Below are positions 11,739 through 20,358 of a stretch of DNA of 64,000 nucleotides, one piece after another. The stretch is from Pseudomonadota bacterium. Lineage in GTDB: Bacteria; Myxococcota_A; Polyangia; Polyangiales; Polyangiaceae. Made by a program: the position numbers and the translations under genes. How positions within the stretch are numbered: the first letter of the stretch is position 1; each line of letters opens with the position of its first letter. The stretch is taken from positions 25,758 through 89,757 of the forward strand of contig JAFAER010000229.1 in assembly GCA_023423895.1 (NCBI GenBank). The letters run 5' to 3'. The notes below the pieces were generated by a model, which saw only the letters and a list, made by a program, of their open reading frames with translations, ran no database searches and was not told the origin of the DNA.

Positions 11739-12635
11739 GTGCGCAGCATGACCGGCTTCGGTGTCGGCGATGCAATGCTCGCCGGCCCCGAGACCGCTCC
11801 GTCCCGCAGCGACAAGCTGACCGTCGAGATCCGTGCGGTCAATCATCGCTTCCTCGACGTCCGCGTCCGCGTGCCGAGCCAGGTTCCGGACCTCGCGAAC
11901 GCCGTGGAGTCGCTCGCCCGCGAGCGCCTGACGCGAGGCCGCTTCGACATCAATGTTCGACTCGATGGGGCCGTCCTCGGCGCGATGGTCATCGATCAGG
12001 CGCGCGCGCGGAGCGTCTTCGCCGAGCTGAAGAAGCTTCGAGACGAGCTCTCGCCGGAAGCGGATGTCCCGCTCTCGCTCCTCGGCGCCGTGCCCGACCT
12101 CTTCGTTCCCTCGCTCGAGCGCGAAGCGGAAGTGCTCGATGGCGCGCTCAAGGCCGCGTTCGATGCTGCTCTCACGTCTCTGGACGCGATGCGCCTGCGA
12201 GAGGGCCTCGCGCTCGCCGACGACCTCATCCGACGCCTGGCGACGATCCGCAAGCACATGCACGGAGTCACCGCCCGCGCCCCGCACGTGGTCGAGATCT
12301 ACAAGAAGCGCCTGAAAGAGCGCGCCGACCGGCTTCGCCTCGCGTCCGACGTCGAGGTCGATCCGGGCCGTCTGGAGCAGGAGGTCGCGCTCTTCGCGGA
12401 CCGGGTCGACGTCGCCGAAGAGCTCACGCGGCTCGAGAGCCACTGCGCCCACTTCGAGAGCTTGCTCCAGAGCCAGGAGTCCGTCGGGCGGCGCCTCGAC
12501 TTCCTGCTCCAGGAGATGGCCCGGGAAGCGAACACGATCGGCTCGAAGAGCCAGGACGTCGCGATCGCACACGCCGTCGTCGAGCTGAAGGCCGAGATCG
12601 AGCGGATGCGCGAGCAGGTCCAGAACGTCGAGTAG
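11739..12635 (+). CDS. yicC: YicC/YloC family endoribonuclease
   Basis: 298 residues. It starts with GTG and reads VRSMTGFGVGD, the family signature SMTGFG. The C terminus has the expected FLLQEMAREANTIGSKS motif and an acidic helical end. YicC proteins are RNA endonucleases involved in small-RNA turnover in E. coli. The gene is followed by gmk, the usual yicC-gmk neighbourhood. Confidence 0.93.
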   Translation: MRSMTGFGVGDAMLAGPETAPSRSDKLTVEIRAVNHRFLDVRVRVPSQVPDLANAVESLARERLTRGRFDINVRLDGAVLGAMVIDQARARSVFAELKKLRDELSPEADVPLSLLGAVPDLFVPSLEREAEVLDGALKAAFDAALTSLDAMRLREGLALADDLIRRLATIRKHMHGVTARAPHVVEIYKKRLKERADRLRLASDVEVDPGRLEQEVALFADRVDVAEELTRLESHCAHFESLLQSQESVGRRLDFLLQEMAREANTIGSKSQDVAIAHAVVELKAEIERMREQVQNVE

Positions 12636-12719
12636 AGACTGCTCGCCGGCGGGCAGAGGTTCGTGCCACGGGGGGGCGATCTGATCTAGAATGCGTGCCG
12701 TATTCGTTCGCGAGGACCA

Positions 12720-12778
12720 GGCTCTCAGCGAAGGCTGAGGGCTCTCACCGAGGACTGAGGACCGAGGACCGAGGACTT
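12720..12778. repeat. 20-bp direct repeat plus heptanucleotide repeats before gmk
   Basis: Two near-identical 20-mers (12720-12739 and 12740-12759, beginning GGCTCTCA) run into four 7-base units, AGGACTG, AGGACCG twice, then AGGACTT (12751-12778). The array ends four bases before the gmk ATG; its last units carry the GAGG that would serve as ribosome binding site. Confidence 0.75.
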
Positions 12779-12782
12779 GAAC

Positions 12783-13406
12783 ATGGCCGATCCCTTCCTG
12801 CTCCTCATCCTCTCGTCCCCGAGCGGCGCCGGAAAGACCACCCTCACGCGCAAGCTCCGCGAGAAGTTCCCGGAGCTGCGCTTCAGCGTCTCGCACACGA
12901 CGCGCAAGCCGCGAGCGAACGAGACGGACGGCAAGGACTATCACTTCATCGACCGGAAGCAGTTCGAAGAGCTGGTCGAGCGTGAAGCGTTCCTCGAGTG
13001 GGCGCACGTTCACGAGAACTGCTACGGGACGTCGCTCGCGGAGATCGAACGCGCGAAGGCGGACCCGAACTGCGGCGGCATCATCTTCGACATCGACTAC
13101 CAGGGAGCGCGCCAGATCCGGGCGAAGGTCCCGGAAGCCGTTTCGGCGTTCATCCTGCCGCCGTCGATGATCGAGCTCGAACGCCGCCTACGTGGCCGCG
13201 CGAGCGACAGCGACGAGGTGGTGCGAAAGCGCTTCGCCGTCGCGCACGTCGAGATCGAGCACTACGGATTCTTCGATTACCTCGTGGTGAACGACGACGT
13301 CGAGAACGCGTTCCGCCATCTCGAGGGGATCATCCTCGCGGAACGTTCCCGTCGCGTTCGCCGCGCCGAGCTGGCCGAGCGGCTCCTTCGCGCCGGCAAG
13401 CTCTGA
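12783..13406 (+). CDS. gmk: Guanylate kinase
   Basis: 207 residues. Phosphorylates GMP to GDP with ATP. P-loop SPSGAGKTT at 12-20, GMP-binding stretch SVSHTTRKPRANETDGKDYHF, and the IIFDIDYQGARQI and LRGRASDSDEVVRKR elements of the family are present. The start is ATG 12783; an in-frame TTG two codons upstream is less likely. The GAGG inside the upstream heptamer array sits eight bases before the ATG. Confidence 0.97.
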   Translation: MADPFLLLILSSPSGAGKTTLTRKLREKFPELRFSVSHTTRKPRANETDGKDYHFIDRKQFEELVEREAFLEWAHVHENCYGTSLAEIERAKADPNCGGIIFDIDYQGARQIRAKVPEAVSAFILPPSMIELERRLRGRASDSDEVVRKRFAVAHVEIEHYGFFDYLVVNDDVENAFRHLEGIILAERSRRVRRAELAERLLRAGKL

Positions 13407-13612
13407 TTCCGGTCCGGTAGCGCGCATCGCGCTGTCGCTGCTGATGAGACCCATGCGGGTCATCGCGCGACGGCTCCGATCACGCGATTCGACGGCGACC
13501 GCTCGTTACGTGGCGGATCCTCGTGGATCGCGCCGACAACGACGCGCGAGCGGCTGGATGTCGTGGACCGCCACGAAGCGACCGCAAGCGACCGTCAGCG
13601 CGCCGGTGCGCA

Positions 13613-13651
13613 TCAGGTCGTCTTTTCAGGTCGTCTTGTCAGGTGGTCTTC
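13613..13651. repeat. 13-bp tandem repeat spanning the lspA stop codon
   Basis: Three tandem 13-base units (13613-13625, 13626-13638, 13639-13651), each reading ACCTGA at one end on the minus strand. The TGA in the unit at 13639-13651 is the lspA stop; the other two units lie directly downstream. Confidence 0.8.
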
Positions 13652-14610
13652 GCCGGCGGAGCGTCCGTCGCGCCCGGCGGCGCGGGCTCGCCCTCGGCGG
13701 TCAGCGCCGACGTCTCACCCACTGCCGCGGCGTCTTCCGCCGGTCCGGCAACATCCGCGGCGACGCTCTCGGCGAGCGGAGCTGCGCCGGCGGGCTCGAG
13801 CGCCGGTTCGAGCGGAACGTCTGCCGGCGGGATCATCGGCTTGCCGCGCCGGGCCGTGATCATGTCGATCGCCATCAACGCAACGCCGACGCAGATGGCG
13901 ATGTCGGCCACGTTGAACGTCGGCCAGTGATCCGTGACGATGTGCTTCGGGTAGTACTTACCGATGAGCTCGTTGAGCTTCCGGATCCAGTCGGCGCGGT
14001 AGTCGATGAAGTCGATGACGTAGCCGTACCGGATACGATCGAAGACGTTGCCGAGCGCCCCGCCGAGCACGAGGGGCAGCCCCCACTTCAGCGCGTACTG
14101 ACGCGGCTGGAGGCGGCGATACAGCGTGACGATGAAGGCGATCGCCGCCACCGACACGAGGAGGAAGAACGGCCGGCGGACGTTCTCGCTCTCACCCTGC
14201 AGAAGCCCCCACGCCCCGCCCTTGTTCTTGGCGAGGACGAACATGAGGTGGTTGTCGACGACGGTGACGTACCCCGGGTAGTCGGCGAGCTTGGCTTCCG
14301 CCCAGAGCTTCGTCCCGATGTCCGACACCAGCGAAGCGACCGCGACGACGGCGAGGAAAACCGGCGAGGGACGCGGGCCGAGAATCGTCTCGGGGATCGC
14401 GCGCGCGGTGCCGGCGGGACGGCCTAGGCGCTCCACACCAGGAGCGAGCGGCGGCTCTTCGGCGGGGGCCAGCTCGACGACCGGAGCGGCGGCTTCGGGC
14501 GCAGGCGCAGGCGCCTCACCGGACAGCGCTGCGTCCGGCTCCGTCGCGGCATCAGATCCGGGGTTGCCGACCTCGTCGGTCGTTGCGTCTTGGCGGGAGC
14601 TCTCGTTCAT
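13639..14610 (-). CDS. lspA: Lipoprotein signal peptidase (signal peptidase II) with long tails
   Basis: 323 residues, about twice the usual length. Residues ~80-255 are the LspA core: four hydrophobic segments, NVFDRIRYGYVIDFID (conserved D191 and D200) and TFNVADIAI (D236), which carry the conserved Asp residues of this aspartyl peptidase. An Ala/Pro/Glu-rich N-terminal extension (1-78) and a ~65-residue C-terminal tail are low complexity. It cleaves prolipoproteins in the inner membrane, fitting the lipoprotein-rich surroundings. It is convergent with gmk. Confidence 0.93.
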   Translation of the reverse strand: MNESSRQDATTDEVGNPGSDAATEPDAALSGEAPAPAPEAAAPVVELAPAEEPPLAPGVERLGRPAGTARAIPETILGPRPSPVFLAVVAVASLVSDIGTKLWAEAKLADYPGYVTVVDNHLMFVLAKNKGGAWGLLQGESENVRRPFFLLVSVAAIAFIVTLYRRLQPRQYALKWGLPLVLGGALGNVFDRIRYGYVIDFIDYRADWIRKLNELIGKYYPKHIVTDHWPTFNVADIAICVGVALMAIDMITARRGKPMIPPADVPLEPALEPAGAAPLAESVAADVAGPAEDAAAVGETSALTAEGEPAPPGATDAPPAKTT

Positions 14611-14891
14611 CGATGTTGCGCGGATGTTCAGCCTCAGGCGGCTTCACGAAGACGGAGCCCCGGGCGGCCCACACGCCGAGAATGGAGCGCGAACCCTACT
14701 CAATCCCGTGCGAGCTGTCACGTCCCACCCCGCCTCGTGTCCACGCGACCCGGACCGCCCGTCCGGAGGCTTGTCCCGCCGCCTGGCACCTGGTTAGATG
14801 TTCAGGAGCAAAGGTTCAGGTTCGGCAGGTCGTCCGCCCGCCGATCTGAGCGGCGAGCGGCGAGCAGCACGCAGCACAGGAGCACATCGGG

Positions 14892-17390
14892 ATGAGCAGC
14901 AAGCGCGGAAGCAAGAGCGTTGCGGCGCCGTGGGAGTCAGCACGCGGGGTCGATGCGGTCCTCGACGGCTGGCTGGCGAGCAAGATCGTCCGGCCGTGCG
15001 TGATGGCGGACGAGACCGTGCCCGGCAAGACGGCGAGCATGGCGCCCTTCCCGTCCACGCTGCCGACGCAGCTCGCGTTCGCGCTCCGCGGTCGCGGCGT
15101 CGAAGAGCTCTACGCGCACCAGGCGCGGGCGTTCGATGCCATCAAGGGCGGAGCTCGCGGCATCGTCGTCGCGACGCCCACGGCCAGCGGCAAGAGCTAC
15201 TGCTTCCACCTCCCCGTCCTCGCGACGCAGCTCGAAGACCCGGATGCGCGGGCCATCTACGTCTACCCGACGAAGGCGCTCGCACGCGACCAGGAGTCGA
15301 GCCTGCGCGAGCTCATGCGATCTGCGGGGCTCAATCGCGGTGCGGTCGTCTACGACGGGGACACGCCTGGCGACGCGCGCCGGGCGGCCCGGGAGCAGTC
15401 GGGCATCGTCCTGACGAACCCGGACATGCTCCACGCGGGGATCCTCCCGCATCACACGGCCTGGGCGCGCACGTTCCAGAACCTGCGCTACGTCGTCATC
15501 GACGAGCTCCACACGTACAAGGGCGTCTTCGGCTCGCACGTCGCGAACGTGATCCGCCGGCTGATGCGCGTCGCGCGTTTCCACGGCTCGGAGCCGGTGC
15601 TCGTCGGCGCGACCGCGACGATCGGCAATCCGCGCGAGCACGCAGCCCGCATGTTCTCGCTCGACGACGCGTCGCTCGCGGCGATCACCGAGAGCGGCGC
15701 TCCCCAAGGCGAGCGGCGCGTGTTCCTCTACAACCCGCCGGTCGTGAACGCGGAGCTCGGCATCCGCGCGAGCTACGTGAAGCAAGCCGTGATGCTCGCC
15801 ACCGACCTCGTGAAGGCGCGCGTGCCGACCATCGTCTTCGGACAGTCGCGCAACAACGTCGAGGTCATGCTGCGCTACCTCCGCGACAAGGTCGCGCCGC
15901 AGGTCGATGCCTCCAAGGTCATGGGCTACCGCGGCGGGTACCTGCCGGAGCAGCGTCGCGAGATCGAGCGCAAGCTGCGCGAAGGCGAGATCCTCTGCGT
16001 CGTCGCGACGAACGCGCTCGAGCTCGGGATCGACATCGGCGCGCTCGATGCCGTCGTCTGCGCCGGCTACCCGGGCTCGGTCGCCGCCACCTGGCAGCGC
16101 TTCGGTCGCGCGGGTCGTCGCAAGGGACGGAGCATCTGCGTCCTCGTGACGTCGAGCGCGCCGCTCGATCAATACCTCGCGCGCGATCCGTCGTACCTGC
16201 TCGGCGCGCCCGTCGAGGAGGCACGCGTCGATCCGGACAACCCCGAGATCCTCATCCAGCATCTGAAGTGCGCCGCCTTCGAGCTCCCCTTCAAGCGCGG
16301 CGAGAAGTTCGGCACGCTCGACGAGGAGAGCACCGGCTCGGCGCTCGAGTTCCTCGAGCAGCACAAGGTCGTCCACGAGAACTCCGGCACGTTCCACTGG
16401 GCGGCCGACGCGTACCCGGCCAACAACGTCTCGCTCCGCAGCATCGGCTGGGACAACGTCGTCATCATCGATGCCGAGCACGACAAGACGCTGGCCGAGA
16501 TCGACTGGCGCGGCGCCCACACGATGGTGCACGAGCAGGCGATCTACCAGCACGACGGCGAGTGCTGGCAGGTCGAGAAGTTCGACTACGAGAACCACAA
16601 GGCGTTCGTCCGCAAGGTGAAGCCGGACTACTGGACCGACGCGATGACGTACACGACCGTGAACGTCCTCGAGGAGTTCGGCGCTGGCACGATGGCGGAG
16701 GGCTGGCCGTCCGGATGGGGCGAGGTCTCGGTCGTCGAGAAGGTCGTCGGCTACAAGAAGATCAAGTTCTACACGCACGAGAACGCGGGCTACGGCGACG
16801 TGCGTCTGCCCGAGATGCAGATGCACACGACGGCGTTCTGGCTCACCGTCCCCGAGGAGATCTGTCAGCAGATGCCCGAGGGGCGTGCGGCCGCGATCGA
16901 CGGCCTGCGCGGCGTCGGCGTGGCGCTCGAGACCGTCTCGACGCTGGCGCTCATGTGCGATCCGCGCGATCTCGGGACGACACTCGGCGACACGTCGCTC
17001 GATCCCGAGGCGATGGCGAACGTCGACGACGAGGACGCGCCCGTGCCGATCCCGCGGCGCGTTCGCGGTGGTCCGGCGCCGGGGTACAGCCCGACGCTTT
17101 TCCTCTACGAGCACACGCCCGGTGGCATCGGGCTGGCGGAGCGCATCTTCGCGCAGCGCGACGTGCTCTTGGCGCGCGCGCTCCGCCTCGTCGAAGGGTG
17201 TCCGTGCGCGTCCGGCTGTCCCGGATGTGTGGGCCCGGCGATCGAAGCGGCGCCCGTCCCTATTCCCGGAAGTGTGCCGCCGTCTCCGCCACAACGTGCG
17301 CGGGCCAATCCGGTCACGGGCCGGAAAGCCGTCGCGATCGAGCTCATGCGGCGCGCGCTCGGCGGTATCAGGGCGCTTGCGGCTGGGTAA
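14892..17390 (+). CDS. MrfA/YprA-type DEAD/DEAH helicase with C-terminal Cys cluster
   Basis: 832 residues. Motif I ATPTASGKS (94-102), DELH box near 203, GATATIGN near 239 and QRFGRAGR near 403 give a complete superfamily 2 helicase core. The C-terminal domain has the CPCASGCPGC cluster (about 770-780), which binds zinc in the MrfA/Hrq1 group (DUF1998 region). B. subtilis MrfA acts in mitomycin C lesion repair; a similar repair role here is inferred. It is divergent from lspA. Confidence 0.88.
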   Translation: MSSKRGSKSVAAPWESARGVDAVLDGWLASKIVRPCVMADETVPGKTASMAPFPSTLPTQLAFALRGRGVEELYAHQARAFDAIKGGARGIVVATPTASGKSYCFHLPVLATQLEDPDARAIYVYPTKALARDQESSLRELMRSAGLNRGAVVYDGDTPGDARRAAREQSGIVLTNPDMLHAGILPHHTAWARTFQNLRYVVIDELHTYKGVFGSHVANVIRRLMRVARFHGSEPVLVGATATIGNPREHAARMFSLDDASLAAITESGAPQGERRVFLYNPPVVNAELGIRASYVKQAVMLATDLVKARVPTIVFGQSRNNVEVMLRYLRDKVAPQVDASKVMGYRGGYLPEQRREIERKLREGEILCVVATNALELGIDIGALDAVVCAGYPGSVAATWQRFGRAGRRKGRSICVLVTSSAPLDQYLARDPSYLLGAPVEEARVDPDNPEILIQHLKCAAFELPFKRGEKFGTLDEESTGSALEFLEQHKVVHENSGTFHWAADAYPANNVSLRSIGWDNVVIIDAEHDKTLAEIDWRGAHTMVHEQAIYQHDGECWQVEKFDYENHKAFVRKVKPDYWTDAMTYTTVNVLEEFGAGTMAEGWPSGWGEVSVVEKVVGYKKIKFYTHENAGYGDVRLPEMQMHTTAFWLTVPEEICQQMPEGRAAAIDGLRGVGVALETVSTLALMCDPRDLGTTLGDTSLDPEAMANVDDEDAPVPIPRRVRGGPAPGYSPTLFLYEHTPGGIGLAERIFAQRDVLLARALRLVEGCPCASGCPGCVGPAIEAAPVPIPGSVPPSPPQRARANPVTGRKAVAIELMRRALGGIRALAAG

Positions 17391-17583
17391 ACGATCGGCG
17401 TCGCAGAACACGCGGCGAGCGCGCCCGCCACCGCGCGCCACGTGAGGTGCCTGCGAGCGATCCGCATGTCCTCGCTCCGGCGATCGGCCGGCGCATCGCG
17501 ATCGACGGGCGCCCGTTCGCGACGATCATGCTCGACGGTCGATCGGCGTCCGCATGGAATCGGCCGTGCACCGGGCCGGAAAC

Positions 17584-18171
17584 ATGTTGGCGTTCAAGAC
17601 TACATGTGCCGCGCTGGGGCTTGGAATCGTTGCATGTTCTGCTTCGTCTCCGAGCGTGCCCCCGACGCCTGAAGACAACTCCGTGAAGGTTCCGCCGTTC
17701 AGCGAGTCGCGTGAGCCACCGACGCAGATGGACGAGAGCCCGCCGGACCAGAACATCGCGACGCCGCCGGACATCAAGAAGCCCGACGAGGAGAAGCCGC
17801 CAGAGTGCGGCACGGAGAAGGAGCCGAACAACGACGTCGACAAAGCGTCCGAGATCGACAAGTGCATGAGCGGCGAGCTCAATGGGTGGCAGGACACCGA
17901 CTACTTGAAGATCAAGGCCCCGGAGGGCGTGACGGACATGGTGATCGACCACTCCGAGCCGAAGGGAAAGGTCACGTACACGGTGACCATCCCGTCGAAC
18001 AGCGGAGGCACCGGCGGGTCGAACAACTTCAACATGTCCTTCAGCGACAAGGCGCCGAGGACGAAGATCACGCCCGGCCAGACCTATCTGTTCCAGCTCA
18101 AGTGGGACAACGGCAGCCCGGGCGAGACGAGCGACAAGCGGCCGTGGTCGATCCGGGTCGCGTTCGAGTGA
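17584..18171 (+). CDS. Hypothetical lipoprotein
   Basis: 195 residues from the ATG at 17584 (MLAFKTTCAALGLGIVACS, lipobox IVAC). A Pro/Glu-rich linker to ~75 precedes a small beta-domain with NNDVDKAS, DTDYLKI and PGQTYLFQLKWDN. That layout resembles the pre-peptidase C-terminal type of domain used for secretion or binding. The gene is followed by two more exported proteins on the same strand. Confidence 0.65.
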   Translation: MLAFKTTCAALGLGIVACSASSPSVPPTPEDNSVKVPPFSESREPPTQMDESPPDQNIATPPDIKKPDEEKPPECGTEKEPNNDVDKASEIDKCMSGELNGWQDTDYLKIKAPEGVTDMVIDHSEPKGKVTYTVTIPSNSGGTGGSNNFNMSFSDKAPRTKITPGQTYLFQLKWDNGSPGETSDKRPWSIRVAFE

Positions 18172-18259
18172 GCGTGACCGAGCGCCAGACAGGGCCGGAG
18201 ATCGCCTCGAGGCACTCCTACCGCGTGCTTCGGGGCGGTTTCGCGCGTAGTCTTCTGGC

Positions 18260-20338
18260 GTGGCTTCGGACAGGCGCCGCCTTCTTACCTTGCTCCTGGG
18301 ACCGCTCGGCCTGGGGCTCGTGGCAGCATGTTTCTCCGGGACGGGGCCTGCGCTCCTGCCGGACGACGACGACCGCGGCGGATCGATCGATCTGACGGGC
18401 GATGCCGGGTTCGTGCGGACCGACGCCGACATCGGCGATCCATTCGCGATCGACGGCCTCACCCCCTCGCACGGCCCCTTCACCGGCGGCACGCGCGCCA
18501 GGATCGACGGACGCGGATTCTCGTCGAAGCTGCGCGTCTTCGTCGGCGGCGTCGAGGTCGAGGCGGGCGCGCTCCTCGCGAGCGATCCGACCCGCGCGGC
18601 CATCGTGACGCCAGCGGGACCTCCGGGCTTCGTCGACGTCACGATCCGCGACGAGGCGACCGCGAAGGAGCGCGTCCTGAAGAACGGGTTCTACTACGAC
18701 GCCATCGTCGTGGTCCCCGACAGCGGCGCGACGAGCGGTGGGACGCGCATCGCGATCACGGGAAGCGGCACCGCGTGGAGCGCCGGCACGACCGTCGCGA
18801 TCGGCGGCGTCGCCTGCAAGGACGTCGTCGTGTCGTCGCCGACGAAGCTCGAGTGCATCACGCCCGTCGGCACGCCGGGCTCGAAGGACGTCGTCGTGAC
18901 GCCGGCGAACGGGCAGCCGATCCAGGCGCGCGATGCGTTCACCTACTCCGACTCGGTGGACGGCTATCGCGGCGGGCTCTCGGGAGGCGCGCTCTCCGGA
19001 CGCATCAAGGTGCTGGCGTACAACGTCCTCACCGGCGGCCCGATCCCCGACGCGTTCGCGATCGCCGGCGGCGACGCGGCCACGGCGAAGATCGGCAAGA
19101 CCGCCGGCAACGGCGTCGTCGAGATCGACGGCATCACCGGCGACAAGGTCACGGTCACCGTCGCGGCGAAGTGCCACCAGCCGATCACGTTCGTCGACGT
19201 CCCGGTCGACACGGTGACGGCGTACCTGGATCCCGTCCTCGATCCGTCATGCGGAGAAGGAGACCCGGTCTCCGTCCCGCCCCGACAGCGCTACGGCGGC
19301 TTCATCGAGGGAGAGCTCGTGTTCCCGGGTGCCGGAGAGTTCGAGCGTGCCGGCTGGACCACCGTACCGCTCCCGACGAAGCCGACCGAACGACGCGCAG
19401 CGTACGTCTTCGAGGCCGCGTCGTCGCCGAACCAGACGTTCCAGCTCCCGCCGGCGAACCAGGCCATCACTCCGGAGGCCGAAGGCACGACCGGCTACGG
19501 CTATTCGATCCTCGTGTTCCCGGGCAACGCGACGATTTACATCGTCGCCGGGATCGAGGATCGGAGCGAGACGCCGGCGAAGTTCATCCCGTACTCGATG
19601 GGCGTCGCGCGCGGCGTCGCCGTCCCCGCACAGTCGCGCGTGCAAGGCGTCGACGTGAAGATGGACGTCCTGTTCGATCATCAGGTCACCGTCAGCGCGC
19701 AGCCACCCGCGCCCGGACCGCGGGGCCCCGACCGCTTCACCGCGTCGATCGCGACCACGCTCGGTGCCGCCGGCTACGCGATCCTCCCGCGAGGTACCCG
19801 CTCCACGCCTCTTCCCGCTCCGGCCACGCTGCCGTTCGTCGGCGTCCCGGCGCTCGATCAGGCGATGGCCGGCGAGCAATACGTGCTCGGCGGCGTCGCG
19901 GCGACCGGCCCCGAGCAGAGGCTCCCGGCGAGCGTCGTCGCGCGCGTACGCACCACGAACGCAAACACGCCCGTGTCCATCGGCGGCTTCCTCGGCGTCC
20001 CCGTGCTCTCGCAGCCTGGCGCCGGCGTCTGGAGCGGCAACCACGTCGAGTTCTCCGGCGCGACCGGGCCCGCAGACCTCTCCGTGACGCGGGTCGTCTC
20101 CGGTGCGGGGCTCGTCACGTGGACGATCGTCGCGCCCGGCGGCACGACCACCTTCGACGTCCCTGACCTCGGGGCCGTCGCGAGCGCCGATCCGCTCGGC
20201 CTCGTCCCCGGCGCCATCTCCACGACGGTGTACGTCGCGCGCATCGAGCAGTTCGACTACGGCAAGCTTCGCTACGGCCATCTCGGCACCGGGCAGTGGA
20301 GCGCATACGCGTTCGACAGCCTCGGGGGCGTGTACTAG
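18260..20338 (+). CDS. IPT/TIG-domain surface lipoprotein
   Basis: 692 residues from GTG. Signal peptide and lipobox VAAC near residue 23, then two IPT/TIG immunoglobulin-like repeats (about 64-150 and 150-235; patterns SGGTRIAITGSG and TPVGTPGSKDVVVT). A carboxypeptidase-regulatory-like beta-sandwich follows (about 250-330), then a large beta-rich region of unknown type. It is probably exposed on the cell surface. The next gene starts 20 bases after its stop. Confidence 0.75.
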   Translation: MASDRRRLLTLLLGPLGLGLVAACFSGTGPALLPDDDDRGGSIDLTGDAGFVRTDADIGDPFAIDGLTPSHGPFTGGTRARIDGRGFSSKLRVFVGGVEVEAGALLASDPTRAAIVTPAGPPGFVDVTIRDEATAKERVLKNGFYYDAIVVVPDSGATSGGTRIAITGSGTAWSAGTTVAIGGVACKDVVVSSPTKLECITPVGTPGSKDVVVTPANGQPIQARDAFTYSDSVDGYRGGLSGGALSGRIKVLAYNVLTGGPIPDAFAIAGGDAATAKIGKTAGNGVVEIDGITGDKVTVTVAAKCHQPITFVDVPVDTVTAYLDPVLDPSCGEGDPVSVPPRQRYGGFIEGELVFPGAGEFERAGWTTVPLPTKPTERRAAYVFEAASSPNQTFQLPPANQAITPEAEGTTGYGYSILVFPGNATIYIVAGIEDRSETPAKFIPYSMGVARGVAVPAQSRVQGVDVKMDVLFDHQVTVSAQPPAPGPRGPDRFTASIATTLGAAGYAILPRGTRSTPLPAPATLPFVGVPALDQAMAGEQYVLGGVAATGPEQRLPASVVARVRTTNANTPVSIGGFLGVPVLSQPGAGVWSGNHVEFSGATGPADLSVTRVVSGAGLVTWTIVAPGGTTTFDVPDLGAVASADPLGLVPGAISTTVYVARIEQFDYGKLRYGHLGTGQWSAYAFDSLGGVY

Positions 20339-20358
20339 TCGCGAGCCCACGACCAACC

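Noticed and set aside
17221..17280. Possible frameshift near the helicase C terminus
   Set aside because: The frame continues normally past the CPCASGCPGC cluster to a natural stop; the Pro-rich stretch is just a linker.
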